DNA of 64,000 bases from Stutzerimonas stutzeri (GTDB taxonomy: Bacteria; Pseudomonadota; Gammaproteobacteria; Pseudomonadales; Pseudomonadaceae): NCBI RefSeq assembly GCF_009789555.1, contig NZ_CP046902.1, forward strand, positions 422,001 through 486,000. Direction: 5' to 3'. Both the position numbers and the translations under genes were made by a program. Below, in pieces: positions 1 to 8,099 of this stretch. Position 1 is the first letter of the stretch, and every line of letters begins with the position of its first letter. The notes beneath the pieces were generated by a model, which saw only the letters and a program-made list of their open reading frames with translations, was not told the origin of the DNA and ran no database searches.

Positions 1-1103
1 CCGTGTATGCCGTTGGCTATAACTGGCTGCGATCCAACAGAGATGCGGCCGACTATCTGGCGGAGCGGATTCGCACCATCATCCAACGTTGCGAATCGCT
101 TGGCATGCCCTGTCGGCATGGGGTGATTCTCGTCACTCATTCCATGGGGGGGCTGGTCGCACGTCTGTGCGCCAAGCGCTACCCAGCCCTGGTTCAAGGC
201 ATCGTGCATGGTGTGCAACCAGCCATTGGCGCGGCCACCGCCTATCGCCGAGTGCGAGCAGGCTGGGAAGATATGATCGGTGCCATTGGCCTGGGAGGCA
301 CTGGGCGCAAAATCATGCCGGTTTTCGCCAATGCCCCTGGCGCGTTAGAGCTTTTGCCCAATCAGCGCTACGGGGCCGGCTGGCTGCGCGTCGTCAGTGA
401 TGGCAAAGAGGTGCTCAGCCTGCCGACCGAGGCCTCTGGAGCAGACCCCTACTCGCAGATATACCTGCAAAAGGACGCCTGGTGGCGTCTGATGGACCCT
501 GAATGGATTGATCCTGAGCCCTCTGACAATCCACGACCAAGCATTACCGATGCTTGGGGCAGCTACACAAATAACATCATGCTTGCCAAAAAATTCCACT
601 TGGAACTTGGCGATTATTACCACCCCAACAGTTACGTGCACTACGGAGCTGATGAGTCCCAGCAAGCCTTCCATCGCATTACATGGAAGCTACAGATGGG
701 TTCGATTCCCTCTCACCTGTCCGGTTGGCCGGGCACCCCGGCCCCGCCCTTGCCCCACGATCATATACAGACGCTGCGCCTGACTGATGATAATCACCAA
801 GGTCGCGTGTGGATGCTCAACGAGCAGATCGACCAGCATGGTTCTGTCGTGACTTACGACATCATGAACGGACGTTGCTTTGCCGTCCTGGCCGGGCAGG
901 ATCAGGCAGGAGACGGCACGGTGCCCGCACATGCCGCCGAGGATGCCGCGCGCAACGCTGTCTTCAGCGCCCGCATGAGCGGCTACGACCATCAGGGTTC
1001 CTACGCTGATCGCAACGTCCAGAACCTGACGCTGTATTCCATCCTGCGCATCGGCGCCACGGCACAGCCGCCTGGGATCAAGCCAAGGGAGCAAACCTCA
1101 TGA
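1..1103 (+). CDS. T6SS lipase effector, Tle4-like alpha/beta hydrolase (5' end outside window)
   Basis: C-terminal 366 residues of a larger lipase; the frame is open to the window edge and the first in-frame GTG is not preceded by a ribosome site, so the true start lies upstream. A nucleophile-elbow motif V-T-H-S-M-G-G (Ser about 47 of the visible part) marks a serine esterase/lipase of the PGAP1/Tle type. Further on, G-D-G-T-V-P and a C-terminal H-Q-G-S-Y are consistent with the acid and histidine regions of Tle lipases. The stop codon overlaps the ATG of a Tli4-type immunity gene (ATGA), the arrangement known for effector-immunity pairs such as Tle4-Tli4. Membrane phospholipid hydrolysis in rival cells is inferred from the family; a VgrG gene may lie just upstream but is not visible. 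Confidence 0.75.
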   Translation, partial: VYAVGYNWLRSNRDAADYLAERIRTIIQRCESLGMPCRHGVILVTHSMGGLVARLCAKRYPALVQGIVHGVQPAIGAATAYRRVRAGWEDMIGAIGLGGTGRKIMPVFANAPGALELLPNQRYGAGWLRVVSDGKEVLSLPTEASGADPYSQIYLQKDAWWRLMDPEWIDPEPSDNPRPSITDAWGSYTNNIMLAKKFHLELGDYYHPNSYVHYGADESQQAFHRITWKLQMGSIPSHLSGWPGTPAPPLPHDHIQTLRLTDDNHQGRVWMLNEQIDQHGSVVTYDIMNGRCFAVLAGQDQAGDGTVPAHAAEDAARNAVFSARMSGYDHQGSYADRNVQNLTLYSILRIGATAQPPGIKPREQTS

Positions 1104-2236
1104 ATCGTCGTCGCCTGCTGATCGGGCTGGTTGGCCTCGTTGTACTTATTGCCTGTTTTCAGGGCTGGCGTCGCTGGCAGCTAGCCCATCCTGACCGGAG
1201 TCATACCATGACCATCCTGACCCAAGACATGCGCACCCACTGCGTCGGACGACTGCTTATCGATCTGCCCCAACACACCACATGGAAATCTCGATCCAGC
1301 GGTGCTCGTATCGGTAACCTCAACCTGTCCGTGACCACGGGAGTCAGCCGTGAGCAGTTCGATCAAATGGTGAAAAAACGCTGGTTGGAGGTACAGGCCA
1401 TAAAGGCGGACAGTTCTGGAACGCCTTACATGAAACAGTCCGAACGTATCGATCACTCGGAACATGGATTGATACTCGCCTATGCCTTTGAGCAAATACA
1501 TGTTCCTGATATTAATGGGGTATGGAAAGATCAGGTTTTCCATAACGCCGAAGGCTACTTCTGGGACAGAGGCACACTGTTCGAGATAAAGCAAAAACTC
1601 AATGGCAAAGATGACATCGCAAAGCTTTTTCCCCGCCTGCGTGCCCGAGCCCCTGACGAGATTCCCAGCCAGCCGGGCCTTTGTCTCAATGGCGCATTCA
1701 TCTCTGGCTTTTATGACATGCAAGAGCGCGAAAACCTCATATGGCCATTCCAGTTGCCACGCAACATGGGGCTGGTCGTCAAGCACAACAGGGTGGGTCG
1801 TCCACAACCCTCATTGCTGGAACGCGAACTTGAATCCCGAGGTGCAGCCACAGCCTGGCTGAACGCCATGCTGAAACCGGGTGACGTTTATGAAGAACAT
1901 CTCTTTCGTCGAGCACAGCACCAAATTGGCGAACTTATAGGTGACGAACTCGTATCCGGAGAACTTGAGGGCAGGCAAGAGTACGGCTATGACACCAGTA
2001 TCGGAGGTGTCTGGGAGTTTTCTGGACAAGGTGCTCCCTCACCTGTACCGCAGATTGAACTCAACTTGAATGCCCGAAACTTCGATACATCCTACATACC
2101 CTCACCAGCGGGTGGGTTCCCTAAGCCCGAGGATGCACCCAATGGCCCTACCGAAGCGGAGTTCTTCGAGGTATGGGATGCCGTGATCAATAGCGTGCGA
2201 ATTCGTCCAAACGCCCTGACGCCTCCACCTAAATAG
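1100..2236 (+). CDS. T6SS immunity protein, Tli4 family (copy 1)
   Basis: 378 residues. The N-terminus is basic and hydrophobic with a lipobox-like L-I-A-C ending at Cys19, suggesting a periplasmic lipoprotein or N-anchored protein, the compartment where lipase effectors must be blocked. The body resembles Tli4 N- and C-terminal immunity domains: an early motif C-V-G-R-L-L-I-D-L-P, then G-L-C-L-N-G-A-F, and a C-terminal helix ending near V-R-I-R-P. It starts inside the stop of the upstream lipase, so the two are likely translationally coupled and this is the cognate immunity protein. Residues 1-99, about 139-242 and the last 36 are almost identical to the next gene, while the segments between differ strongly. 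Confidence 0.78.
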   Translation: MNRRRLLIGLVGLVVLIACFQGWRRWQLAHPDRSHTMTILTQDMRTHCVGRLLIDLPQHTTWKSRSSGARIGNLNLSVTTGVSREQFDQMVKKRWLEVQAIKADSSGTPYMKQSERIDHSEHGLILAYAFEQIHVPDINGVWKDQVFHNAEGYFWDRGTLFEIKQKLNGKDDIAKLFPRLRARAPDEIPSQPGLCLNGAFISGFYDMQERENLIWPFQLPRNMGLVVKHNRVGRPQPSLLERELESRGAATAWLNAMLKPGDVYEEHLFRRAQHQIGELIGDELVSGELEGRQEYGYDTSIGGVWEFSGQGAPSPVPQIELNLNARNFDTSYIPSPAGGFPKPEDAPNGPTEAEFFEVWDAVINSVRIRPNALTPPPK

Positions 2237-2364
2237 GCCAACTCCACCACAGCAACAAGAGCCAGGGGCAGTAAACAGCGCCCCTCGGCCATTATCGACT
2301 CCATCCGCCTGCGCCCCGCTGCCATTGGGCCGTGATGCCGTCTATTGAACAGGAAATTTAAAGC
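2129..2364 (+). repeat. Direct repeat unit, copy A: immunity-gene 3' end plus spacer
   Basis: The last about 108 bases of immunity copy 1 and the 128-base spacer behind it are repeated with few changes at 3391-3626. Inside the spacer (2288-2335) the bases still read, in frame, A-I-I-D-S-I-R-L-R-P-A-A-I-G-P-stop, which resembles the C-terminus of the flanking genes (A-V-I-N-S-V-R-I-R-P). The spacer is therefore probably the tail of an extra, deleted immunity copy. The repeat relation is seen directly; its origin is inference. Confidence 0.75.
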
Positions 2365-3498
2365 ATGAACCGTCGTCGCCTGCTGATAGGGCTGCTTGGC
2401 CTCGTTGTACTTATTGCCTGTTCTCAGGGCTGGCGTCGCTGGCAGCTAGCCCATCCTGACCGGAGTCATACCATGACCGCCCTGACCCAAGACATGCGCA
2501 CCTATTGCGTCGGACGCTTGCTTATCGATCTGCCTCAACACACCACCTCGAAATCTCGATCCAGCGGCGCTCGTATCGGTGACCTCAACCTGTCCGTGAC
2601 TACGGGAGTCAGCCGTGAGCAGTTTGATCAAATGGTGGAAAAACGCTGGCTAGAGGTTCAAGGGCTCAAAGGAAGAGGAGTTCGATACCTGTCCATTCCA
2701 GCAGAGCACTTTGAGCCTATTCCCGGAAGCGCAATATTTGCTTATGGGTTCCGCAAAGCGGATGGCCCTGATGTTAATGGTGTGTGGGGAAGCAATATTT
2801 TTCATGACGCCGAAGGCTACTTCTGGGAACACGGCACACTGTTCGAGATAAAGCAAAACCTCAATGGCAAAGATGAAATAGCGAAGCTTCTTCCCCGCCT
2901 GCGTGCCCGAGCCCTTGACGAGATCCCCAGCCAGCCGGGGCTTTGCCTCAATGGCGCATTCATCTCTGGCTTTTATGACATGCAAGAGCGCGAAAACCTC
3001 TTATGGGCGTTCAAGCTGCCACGCAACATGGGCCTGGTCGTCAAGCACAACAGGGTGGGGCGCCCACAACCCTCATTGCTGGAGCGTAACAGCGAGGCAG
3101 AGCAGGAAATGGCGGCTTTTATCGCTCGCGTCTTAAGCCAGCCAGGAGTAGAAGCTGGTCGCGAGGTATACCGTGCAGCCGCTCGCTCTGTGCAAGGCCT
3201 GGATGGAGAGGAATACTCAATGGGCGGAGCAGAGAAAAAAAGTGCCAACTCATTCACTACGAATATAGCTGCTGAATGGGAATTTCCAGGCCAAGGACTT
3301 CCAATAGCCGTTCCCAACATATCCCTTAGTCTCGGAAGTACTTACCGAACATCCCAAAGACCAGCCTCTTTAGGAGCATTCCCTAACCACGAGGATGCAC
3401 CCAACGGGCCTACCGAAGCGGAATTCTTCGAGGTATGGGATGCCGTGATCAATAGCGTGCGAATTCGTCCAAACGCACTGACGCCTCCGCCTAAATAG
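2365..3498 (+). CDS. T6SS immunity protein, Tli4 family (copy 2, mosaic paralogue)
   Basis: 377 residues, a tandem paralogue of the gene before it. The N-terminus again ends a hydrophobic stretch with L-I-A-C (Cys19, followed here by Ser), so a lipoprotein is likely. Residues 1-99, the middle block with the G-L-C-L-N-G-A-F motif, and the last 36 residues match copy 1 nearly exactly; residues about 100-138 and 242-340 are unrelated enough to suggest different binding specificity. It has its own start after a 128-base spacer with a weak AGGAAA ribosome site. There is no second effector in the visible sequence, so it may be an orphan immunity gene protecting against another strain's lipase. Confidence 0.75.
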   Translation: MNRRRLLIGLLGLVVLIACSQGWRRWQLAHPDRSHTMTALTQDMRTYCVGRLLIDLPQHTTSKSRSSGARIGDLNLSVTTGVSREQFDQMVEKRWLEVQGLKGRGVRYLSIPAEHFEPIPGSAIFAYGFRKADGPDVNGVWGSNIFHDAEGYFWEHGTLFEIKQNLNGKDEIAKLLPRLRARALDEIPSQPGLCLNGAFISGFYDMQERENLLWAFKLPRNMGLVVKHNRVGRPQPSLLERNSEAEQEMAAFIARVLSQPGVEAGREVYRAAARSVQGLDGEEYSMGGAEKKSANSFTTNIAAEWEFPGQGLPIAVPNISLSLGSTYRTSQRPASLGAFPNHEDAPNGPTEAEFFEVWDAVINSVRIRPNALTPPPK

Positions 3499-3626
3499 GC
3501 CAGCTCCACCACGGCAACAAGGGCCAGGGGGCAGTAAACAGCGCCCCTCGGCCATCATCGACTCCATCCGCCTGCGCCCCGGTGCCGTTGGGCCGTAACG
3601 CCTCTATGAACAGGACGTTCAAACAC
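3391..3626 (+). repeat. Direct repeat unit, copy B: immunity-gene 3' end plus spacer
   Basis: Second copy of the 3'-end-plus-spacer repeat at 2129-2364. The remnant tail reads A-I-I-D-S-I-R-L-R-P-G-A-V-G-P-stop at 3551-3598. The stop (TAA) differs from the TGA in copy A, so the two spacers have diverged independently. A 26-base part of it (3561-3586) occurs again, identical and in the same frame, at 3838-3863 inside the truncated third gene. Confidence 0.75.
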
Positions 3627-3890
3627 ATGAAGCGCTTCGCGAGCTTATTGCTGATCGGCCTGCTGGGGCTGACCGGCTGCCATTCATCTTATTCACGGAG
3701 CGACAACCCCATGGACACCACCGGATGGATCACCCACTGTTATGGCCGTTTTCTCATCGACCTACCGCCTCAAGCCATCATCATCGGTGCGGGCTATGAC
3801 GTGTGGGGTAAACAAATCGAACGCCTGGATGAAACCAACTCCATCCGCCTGCGCCCCGGTGCCCACGTACCGGTTACTGGTACACCCTAG
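3627..3890 (+). pseudogene. Truncated or internally deleted Tli4-type immunity lipoprotein (copy 3)
   Basis: An open frame of 87 codons from the ATG that aligns with the starts of the two upstream paralogues; earlier in-frame starts (3582, 3606) lie in the repeated spacer. The N-terminus is a clear lipoprotein signal (L-T-G-C), followed by C-Y-G-R-F-L-I-D-L-P-P, the Tli4 N-terminal motif. After about 75 residues the frame jumps to N-S-I-R-L-R-P-G-A and stops nine residues later, which looks like the C-terminal tail of the family. At under a quarter of normal length it lacks most of both domains. It reads as an internal-deletion product, probably non-functional as an immunity protein. The third reading frame beyond the stop is also open for a short distance, so a simple frameshift is the alternative. 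Confidence 0.6.
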
Positions 3891-3938
3891 CCCAGCGCGA
3901 TGCACGCCGCCGCTTCGAGCAGGAGGCGTTTGCGCCCC

Positions 3939-5348
3939 TCACTCCAGGCTCGACGGGAAGCGCACCCTGACCAGCAGCCCGCCCAGCGCACCCTGGCCCA
4001 GTTCGATGGTGGCGCGATGGGCGCGACTGATCTCGCCGACGATGGCCAGCCCGAGGCCGGCGCCCTGCCCTTGCTGCTGCACGCGATAAAAGCGTGCGAA
4101 CACCTTCTCGCGCTGTTCGGGCGCGATCCCCGGACCGTCGTCCTCGACCTCCAGCACGCCCTCATCGCGTACCCGCAGCACTACATTGCCACCGCCTGGC
4201 GTATGCGCAAGGGCGTTGTCCAGCAGGTTGCTCAGCAGCTCGCTGAGCAATGTCGGCTCGCCATGAATCCATACCGGCCGATCTGCTTCGAGGGCGATGG
4301 CAACGCCTCGCTTGTGCGCCAGCGCAGCCATCGCCAGCCCCAGCTCACGGGCCAACTGGCTCAGATCGAGCCGCTGGGCGCCGCCCTCGGCAATCGCCTG
4401 CGCGCCACTTTCGATACGCGCCAGCGAGAGCAACTGGTTGGCCAGATGGATGACGCGGTCGGTATGCGCTCCGGCTTCTTCCAGGGTCTGTTGCCAGCGC
4501 TGCGGCTGTTGCTCGCGCAGGCCCAGCTCGATCCTCGCCTTCAGTGCGGCCAGTGGCGTGCGCAGTTCGTGGGCCGCGTCGGCGATGAACTGGGCCTGGC
4601 GCTCGAACTGGCCGCGCAGCCGTTCGGTGAAATGGTTGAGCGCAGCCACCAGCGGCTTGAGTTCGCGCTGTACCGCCACCATCGGCAGCGGTCGCAGGTC
4701 ATCGGGCTGACGCAGCTCCACCGCCTCGCTCAGCTTGCCCAGTGGCCGCAATGCCGCGCTGACCGCGAGCCACACCAGCAGCAACGCGGTGAGCACCAGC
4801 AATCCGACCCGCCACAGGGTATCGGTGAGCAGGCTGCGCGCCATCCGTTCGCGGGCGCCCAAGGTCTCCGCCACGCGGATTTCGGCGATGCCATTGAGCT
4901 CCGGCTCGCTGACGGGCTGTAGCAGACTGACCAGCCGTACGCCCTCTCCCTTGAACGCCCCGTCATAGAAGCGTGCCAGCGCGGGGTAGTCGTCGGTGCG
5001 CCGGATATCGGGGCCTGGGGCGGGAAGGTCTTCGTAGCCGCTGACCAGGCGGCCCTCGGTATCGAGCACCTGATAGTAAATGCGCCCGGCACTGTCGTAG
5101 GCAAAGGTGTCGAGCGCCACATAGGGAACATTAGCGCGCAGCTTGCCATCGTTGGCGACCAGCCCCTCGGCGATGGCACGGGCCGAGGCCAGCAGTGTCC
5201 GATCGTAGGCGGAGTCGGCAGCCGCACGGCCATTCCAGTACGCGCTCCAGCCGCTGAACAGCAGCAGCAGCGCCAGCAGCACCGCCAGCCGCCGCAGCAG
5301 GCCAGCACGCAAACTGCCGGCGCGCTGCGGTAGCGCTTCAGGGGGCAT
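3939..5348 (-). CDS. tctE: Sensor histidine kinase TctE
   Basis: 469-residue membrane kinase. Two membrane segments (about 20-38 and 181-200) flank a periplasmic sensor domain, followed by HAMP-like sequence, the H box with phospho-acceptor His260 (A-A-H-E-L-R-T-P), N box around 374-380 (N-L-L-D-N-A), G1 D-D-G-P-G-I and G2 G-A-G-L-G-L. Its start overlaps the end of tctD by 11 bases, so the pair is one operon. Lying divergent from tctCBA it very likely senses tri- or dicarboxylates and controls their uptake, as TctE does in Salmonella and Pseudomonas. Confidence 0.88.
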   Translation of the reverse strand: MPPEALPQRAGSLRAGLLRRLAVLLALLLLFSGWSAYWNGRAAADSAYDRTLLASARAIAEGLVANDGKLRANVPYVALDTFAYDSAGRIYYQVLDTEGRLVSGYEDLPAPGPDIRRTDDYPALARFYDGAFKGEGVRLVSLLQPVSEPELNGIAEIRVAETLGARERMARSLLTDTLWRVGLLVLTALLLVWLAVSAALRPLGKLSEAVELRQPDDLRPLPMVAVQRELKPLVAALNHFTERLRGQFERQAQFIADAAHELRTPLAALKARIELGLREQQPQRWQQTLEEAGAHTDRVIHLANQLLSLARIESGAQAIAEGGAQRLDLSQLARELGLAMAALAHKRGVAIALEADRPVWIHGEPTLLSELLSNLLDNALAHTPGGGNVVLRVRDEGVLEVEDDGPGIAPEQREKVFARFYRVQQQGQGAGLGLAIVGEISRAHRATIELGQGALGGLLVRVRFPSSLE

Positions 5349-6012
5349 CCATGGCCTCCAGCAGGTAGCCCAGGCCCCGGAAGGTCACGATACGTACCGC
5401 GCGGCCCTCGAGCTTTTTGCGTAGACGATGGATGTAGATTTCGATGGCCTCGGCGCTGGCGTCCTCGTCGAGGCCGAAGACCTGTGCCGCCAACTGATCC
5501 TTGCTCATGACGCGCCCGGGGCGCGCGATCAGCGCCTCGAGCACCGCCTGCTCACGCGATGTCAGGCTCAGGGGCTGCCGATCGAGGCTGAAGCGCCGTG
5601 CATCCAGATCGTAAACCAGCGCGCCACAGCTCTGCTGACGCTCGCCACCGGCGACGCTGCGCCGCAGCAGGGCCTTGACGCGGGCTTCTAGCTCAGACAG
5701 TTCGAACGGTTTCGCCAGGTAGTCATCGGCGCCGAGATTGAGCCCATGTACGCGATCGGTGACCTCTCCGCGCGCGGTGAGCATGATCACCGGTAGCGTC
5801 TTGCCGCGCTCACGCAACCTCGCCAGCACCTGGAACCCGTCGAGTCGAGGCAACCCGACGTCGAGAATCGCCAGTGCGTAGTCCTCGGTAGCCAGCGCCA
5901 GGTCGGCGGCCACCCCGTCATCCAGCAGATCGAGCGTCCAGCCGGCCGCGCGCAGCGCCTGAGCGACACTTTCACCGAGTTGGGGATGGTCCTCGACCAG
6001 GAGAATCCGCAT
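5338..6012 (-). CDS. tctD: DNA-binding response regulator TctD
   Basis: 224 residues: receiver domain with phospho-acceptor Asp51 (I-L-D-V-G-L-P) and the conserved Lys about 101 (L-A-K-P-F), then an OmpR/PhoB winged-helix domain (residues about 125-222, R-L-R-K-K-L-E recognition region). The start was placed at the ATG giving M-R-I-L-L-V-E-D, the normal beginning of the receiver fold; upstream in-frame sequence has no domain. First gene of the tctD-tctE operon and probable activator of the divergent transporter. Confidence 0.9.
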   Translation of the reverse strand: MRILLVEDHPQLGESVAQALRAAGWTLDLLDDGVAADLALATEDYALAILDVGLPRLDGFQVLARLRERGKTLPVIMLTARGEVTDRVHGLNLGADDYLAKPFELSELEARVKALLRRSVAGGERQQSCGALVYDLDARRFSLDRQPLSLTSREQAVLEALIARPGRVMSKDQLAAQVFGLDEDASAEAIEIYIHRLRKKLEGRAVRIVTFRGLGYLLEAMDAP

Positions 6013-6094
6013 TTGCCTGTCCTCTGCCACACGCGCAATGGAGCGCAAGTGTAGCGACAAGGCGCACCGTACGCTGCTTTCGCCCTTGAAAGCC

Positions 6095-6111
6095 TGGCGA
6101 AAGTTTCGCCA
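6095..6111. promoter_or_regulatory. Palindrome in the tctD / transporter divergent promoter, candidate TctD site
   Basis: A perfect inverted repeat TGGCGAAA-g-TTTCGCCA, with a further TTTCGCC half site 26 bases upstream (6078-6084). It sits 83 bases before the tctD start and about 80 bases before the decayed porin start. Position and symmetry fit an operator for the adjacent response regulator; binding is inference. Confidence 0.45.
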
Positions 6112-6190
6112 CCTAGGATCGCATCCAGGTGGCTCGAACCGCCTGCAACGGCACCACGCCGTCACAACAAAAACAACAGTGGAGAGACAG

Positions 6191-6585
6191 ATGCTGACTG
6201 CCGTCAGAACGAAACCCGCATATGCCCGCTCCGGCCTTGCCGTCGCGGTCGCCTCGTTGTCGCCTCTGACCCTCGCCGCTTCAATCGATGACAGCAGCGC
6301 GTTTGGACAAGGTCATCGAACGCGCCTCGACCAATTCCCACAATCTGAAACTGAACACCAAGAACGGTCGTTTCGCGAGTGCCGCCGAGACCGAACGCCT
6401 GACGTTCGCAGAGGGGCGAGTATTACTTCAACGACCGATTCACCGGCACTTGCCATGCCGCGGAACTCGATGACATTTACCGCCAGCGTTTCTTTCAACC
6501 TGCAGCCGGTCCAGCCGCAGACGGCCGATCTGCGCCTGATGATGAAAACCACCTGATCGTCAGCTCCAGCCTGCCGATCGGGTAA
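6191..6585 (+). pseudogene. Decayed porin gene, probable OpdH/OprD-family remnant
   Basis: A good ribosome site (GGAGAGA) precedes an ATG that opens a signal peptide ending about S-L-S-P-L-T-L-A-A, then S-I-D-D-S-S-A, which resembles the start of mature OprD-family porins. From there coherent-looking sequence is scattered over three frames: one with L-D-K-V-I-E-R (about 6300-6410) and one with E-Y-Y-F-N-D-R-F ending in H-L-I-V-S-S-S-L-P-I-G and a stop at 6585. A working porin needs about 1.25 kb. In P. aeruginosa opdH occupies exactly this slot between tctD and tctC (from memory). The identity is inferred mainly from position and the signal region. Confidence 0.5.
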
Positions 6586-6618
6586 AGCCGTCCACAATAA
6601 GAATCAAAGGAGACACCC

Positions 6619-7593
6619 ATGAAAACTGCTATCCGCCGTATCGCCCTGCTCTCGTCCTGCCTGGTCCTGTCCAGCCAGTTGTTCGCCGAGCCCAAGCGCC
6701 CCGAATGCATCGCCCCGGCCAAACCCGGCGGCGGCTTCGACCTGACCTGCAAGCTGGCGCAGAGTGGCCTGAAGGACGGAGGCTTGCTCGAAGCGCCGAT
6801 GCGCGTCACCTACATGCCGGGCGGTGTCGGCGCGGTGGCCTACAACGCAGTGATTGCCCAGCGCGCCGCCGACCCGGCGACCATTACCGCATTTTCCAGC
6901 GGCTCGCTGCTGAACCTGGCGCAAGGCAAATTCGGCCGCTATGACGAAACCAATGTGCGCTGGCTGGCCGGTATCGGCACCGATTACGGCGCCATTTCGG
7001 TACGCGCTGACGCGCCCTACCAGAACCTCGACGACCTGATCGCCGCCGTCAAGAAGGACCCCAGCAGCGTCGTCTTCGGTGCCGGCGCGACCATCGGCGG
7101 CCAGGACTGGATGCAGACCGCGCTGATCGCTCGCGCCGCCGGCGTCGATCCGAAGAAGCTGCGCTACGTCGCCTTCGAAGGCGGCGGCGAAACCCTGACG
7201 GCCATGCTCGGTGGCCATGTCCAGGTCACCAGCAGCGGTCTTGGCGAAGTCGCACCGCAGCTCGAAGCCGGCAAGATCCGCATCCTCGCGGTGCTGTCCG
7301 ATGACCGTCTGCCGGGCAAGATGTCCGAGATTCCGACCGCCAAGGAACAGGGCTATGACATCAGCTGGCCGGTGATCCGCGGCTTCTACATGGGGCCGGA
7401 AGTCAGCGACGAGGATTTCGCCTGGTGGAAAACACAGTTCGACACCCTGCTCGCCGATGACGATTTCGCCAAGCTGCGCGAACAGCGTGACCTGTTCCCA
7501 CTGTCGATGACAGGTGATGAACTCACTGCCTTCGTCAACAAGCAGGTCGCGGACTACAAGGCACTCGCCGCCGAGTTCGGCCTGGTCAAGTAA
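6619..7593 (+). CDS. tctC: Tripartite tricarboxylate transporter substrate-binding protein TctC
   Basis: 324 residues, with a strong ribosome site (AAGGAGA). A signal peptide ends about A-E-P-K near residue 23-25, so the product is periplasmic. The mature protein has the Bug/TctC fold signature (A-K-P-G-G-G-F-D near the N-terminus and P-G-G-V-G-A-V-A-Y-N). It binds citrate-like carboxylates and delivers them to the TctAB membrane part. First intact gene of tctC-tctB-tctA-abrB. Confidence 0.9.
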   Translation: MKTAIRRIALLSSCLVLSSQLFAEPKRPECIAPAKPGGGFDLTCKLAQSGLKDGGLLEAPMRVTYMPGGVGAVAYNAVIAQRAADPATITAFSSGSLLNLAQGKFGRYDETNVRWLAGIGTDYGAISVRADAPYQNLDDLIAAVKKDPSSVVFGAGATIGGQDWMQTALIARAAGVDPKKLRYVAFEGGGETLTAMLGGHVQVTSSGLGEVAPQLEAGKIRILAVLSDDRLPGKMSEIPTAKEQGYDISWPVIRGFYMGPEVSDEDFAWWKTQFDTLLADDDFAKLREQRDLFPLSMTGDELTAFVNKQVADYKALAAEFGLVK

Positions 7594-7653
7594 CACCTGC
7601 GGACGGCGGCTCCGGACAGGCGCCGCCGCCTGCTTCTCTCGAGGTAACCCACC

Positions 7654-8097
7654 ATGTACGTTCGTGTCTTCGCCGCGGCGTGGCTGCTCGCCTGCGCCGG
7701 CCTTGCGCTGCTCGCCTGGGGTTTCGAGGCGCCCTTCGCCTACGACCCGGTCGGCCCGCGCGCCTACCCCCTGTTGCTGCTGTTTCTGATGGGCTGCGGC
7801 GCGCTCTGGCTGCTATGCAAGCCGCACGGGGAACCGACGCCCCCGTTCGACTGGACGATCGCCCGACGCGCGCTGTTCTGCGTGCTGGTCCTGCTGGGCT
7901 ATGCGCTGCTGTTCGAAAAGCTCGGCTTCGTCATCACCACCGCATTGGCCACCTTCGCCCTGGGCCTGCTGTTCAACGGCCGCCTGTTGCCCTGCCTGAT
8001 CAGTGGCGTGCTGATGGGTGTGCTGCTCTACGGCCTGTTCGATCTGTTGCTTGATGTGCCGCTGCCGCTCGGTGTGCTGCGCCTGCTGGAGAGCTGA
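7654..8097 (+). CDS. tctB: Small membrane subunit TctB
   Basis: 147 residues with four predicted membrane helices, the size and hydrophobic pattern of the TctB family (DUF1468). The ribosome site GAGGTAA precedes the ATG. The stop lies two bases before the tctA start, so the two are cotranscribed and probably coupled. It forms the small integral subunit of the tripartite carboxylate transporter. Confidence 0.88.
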   Translation: MYVRVFAAAWLLACAGLALLAWGFEAPFAYDPVGPRAYPLLLLFLMGCGALWLLCKPHGEPTPPFDWTIARRALFCVLVLLGYALLFEKLGFVITTALATFALGLLFNGRLLPCLISGVLMGVLLYGLFDLLLDVPLPLGVLRLLES

Positions 8098-8099
8098 AA

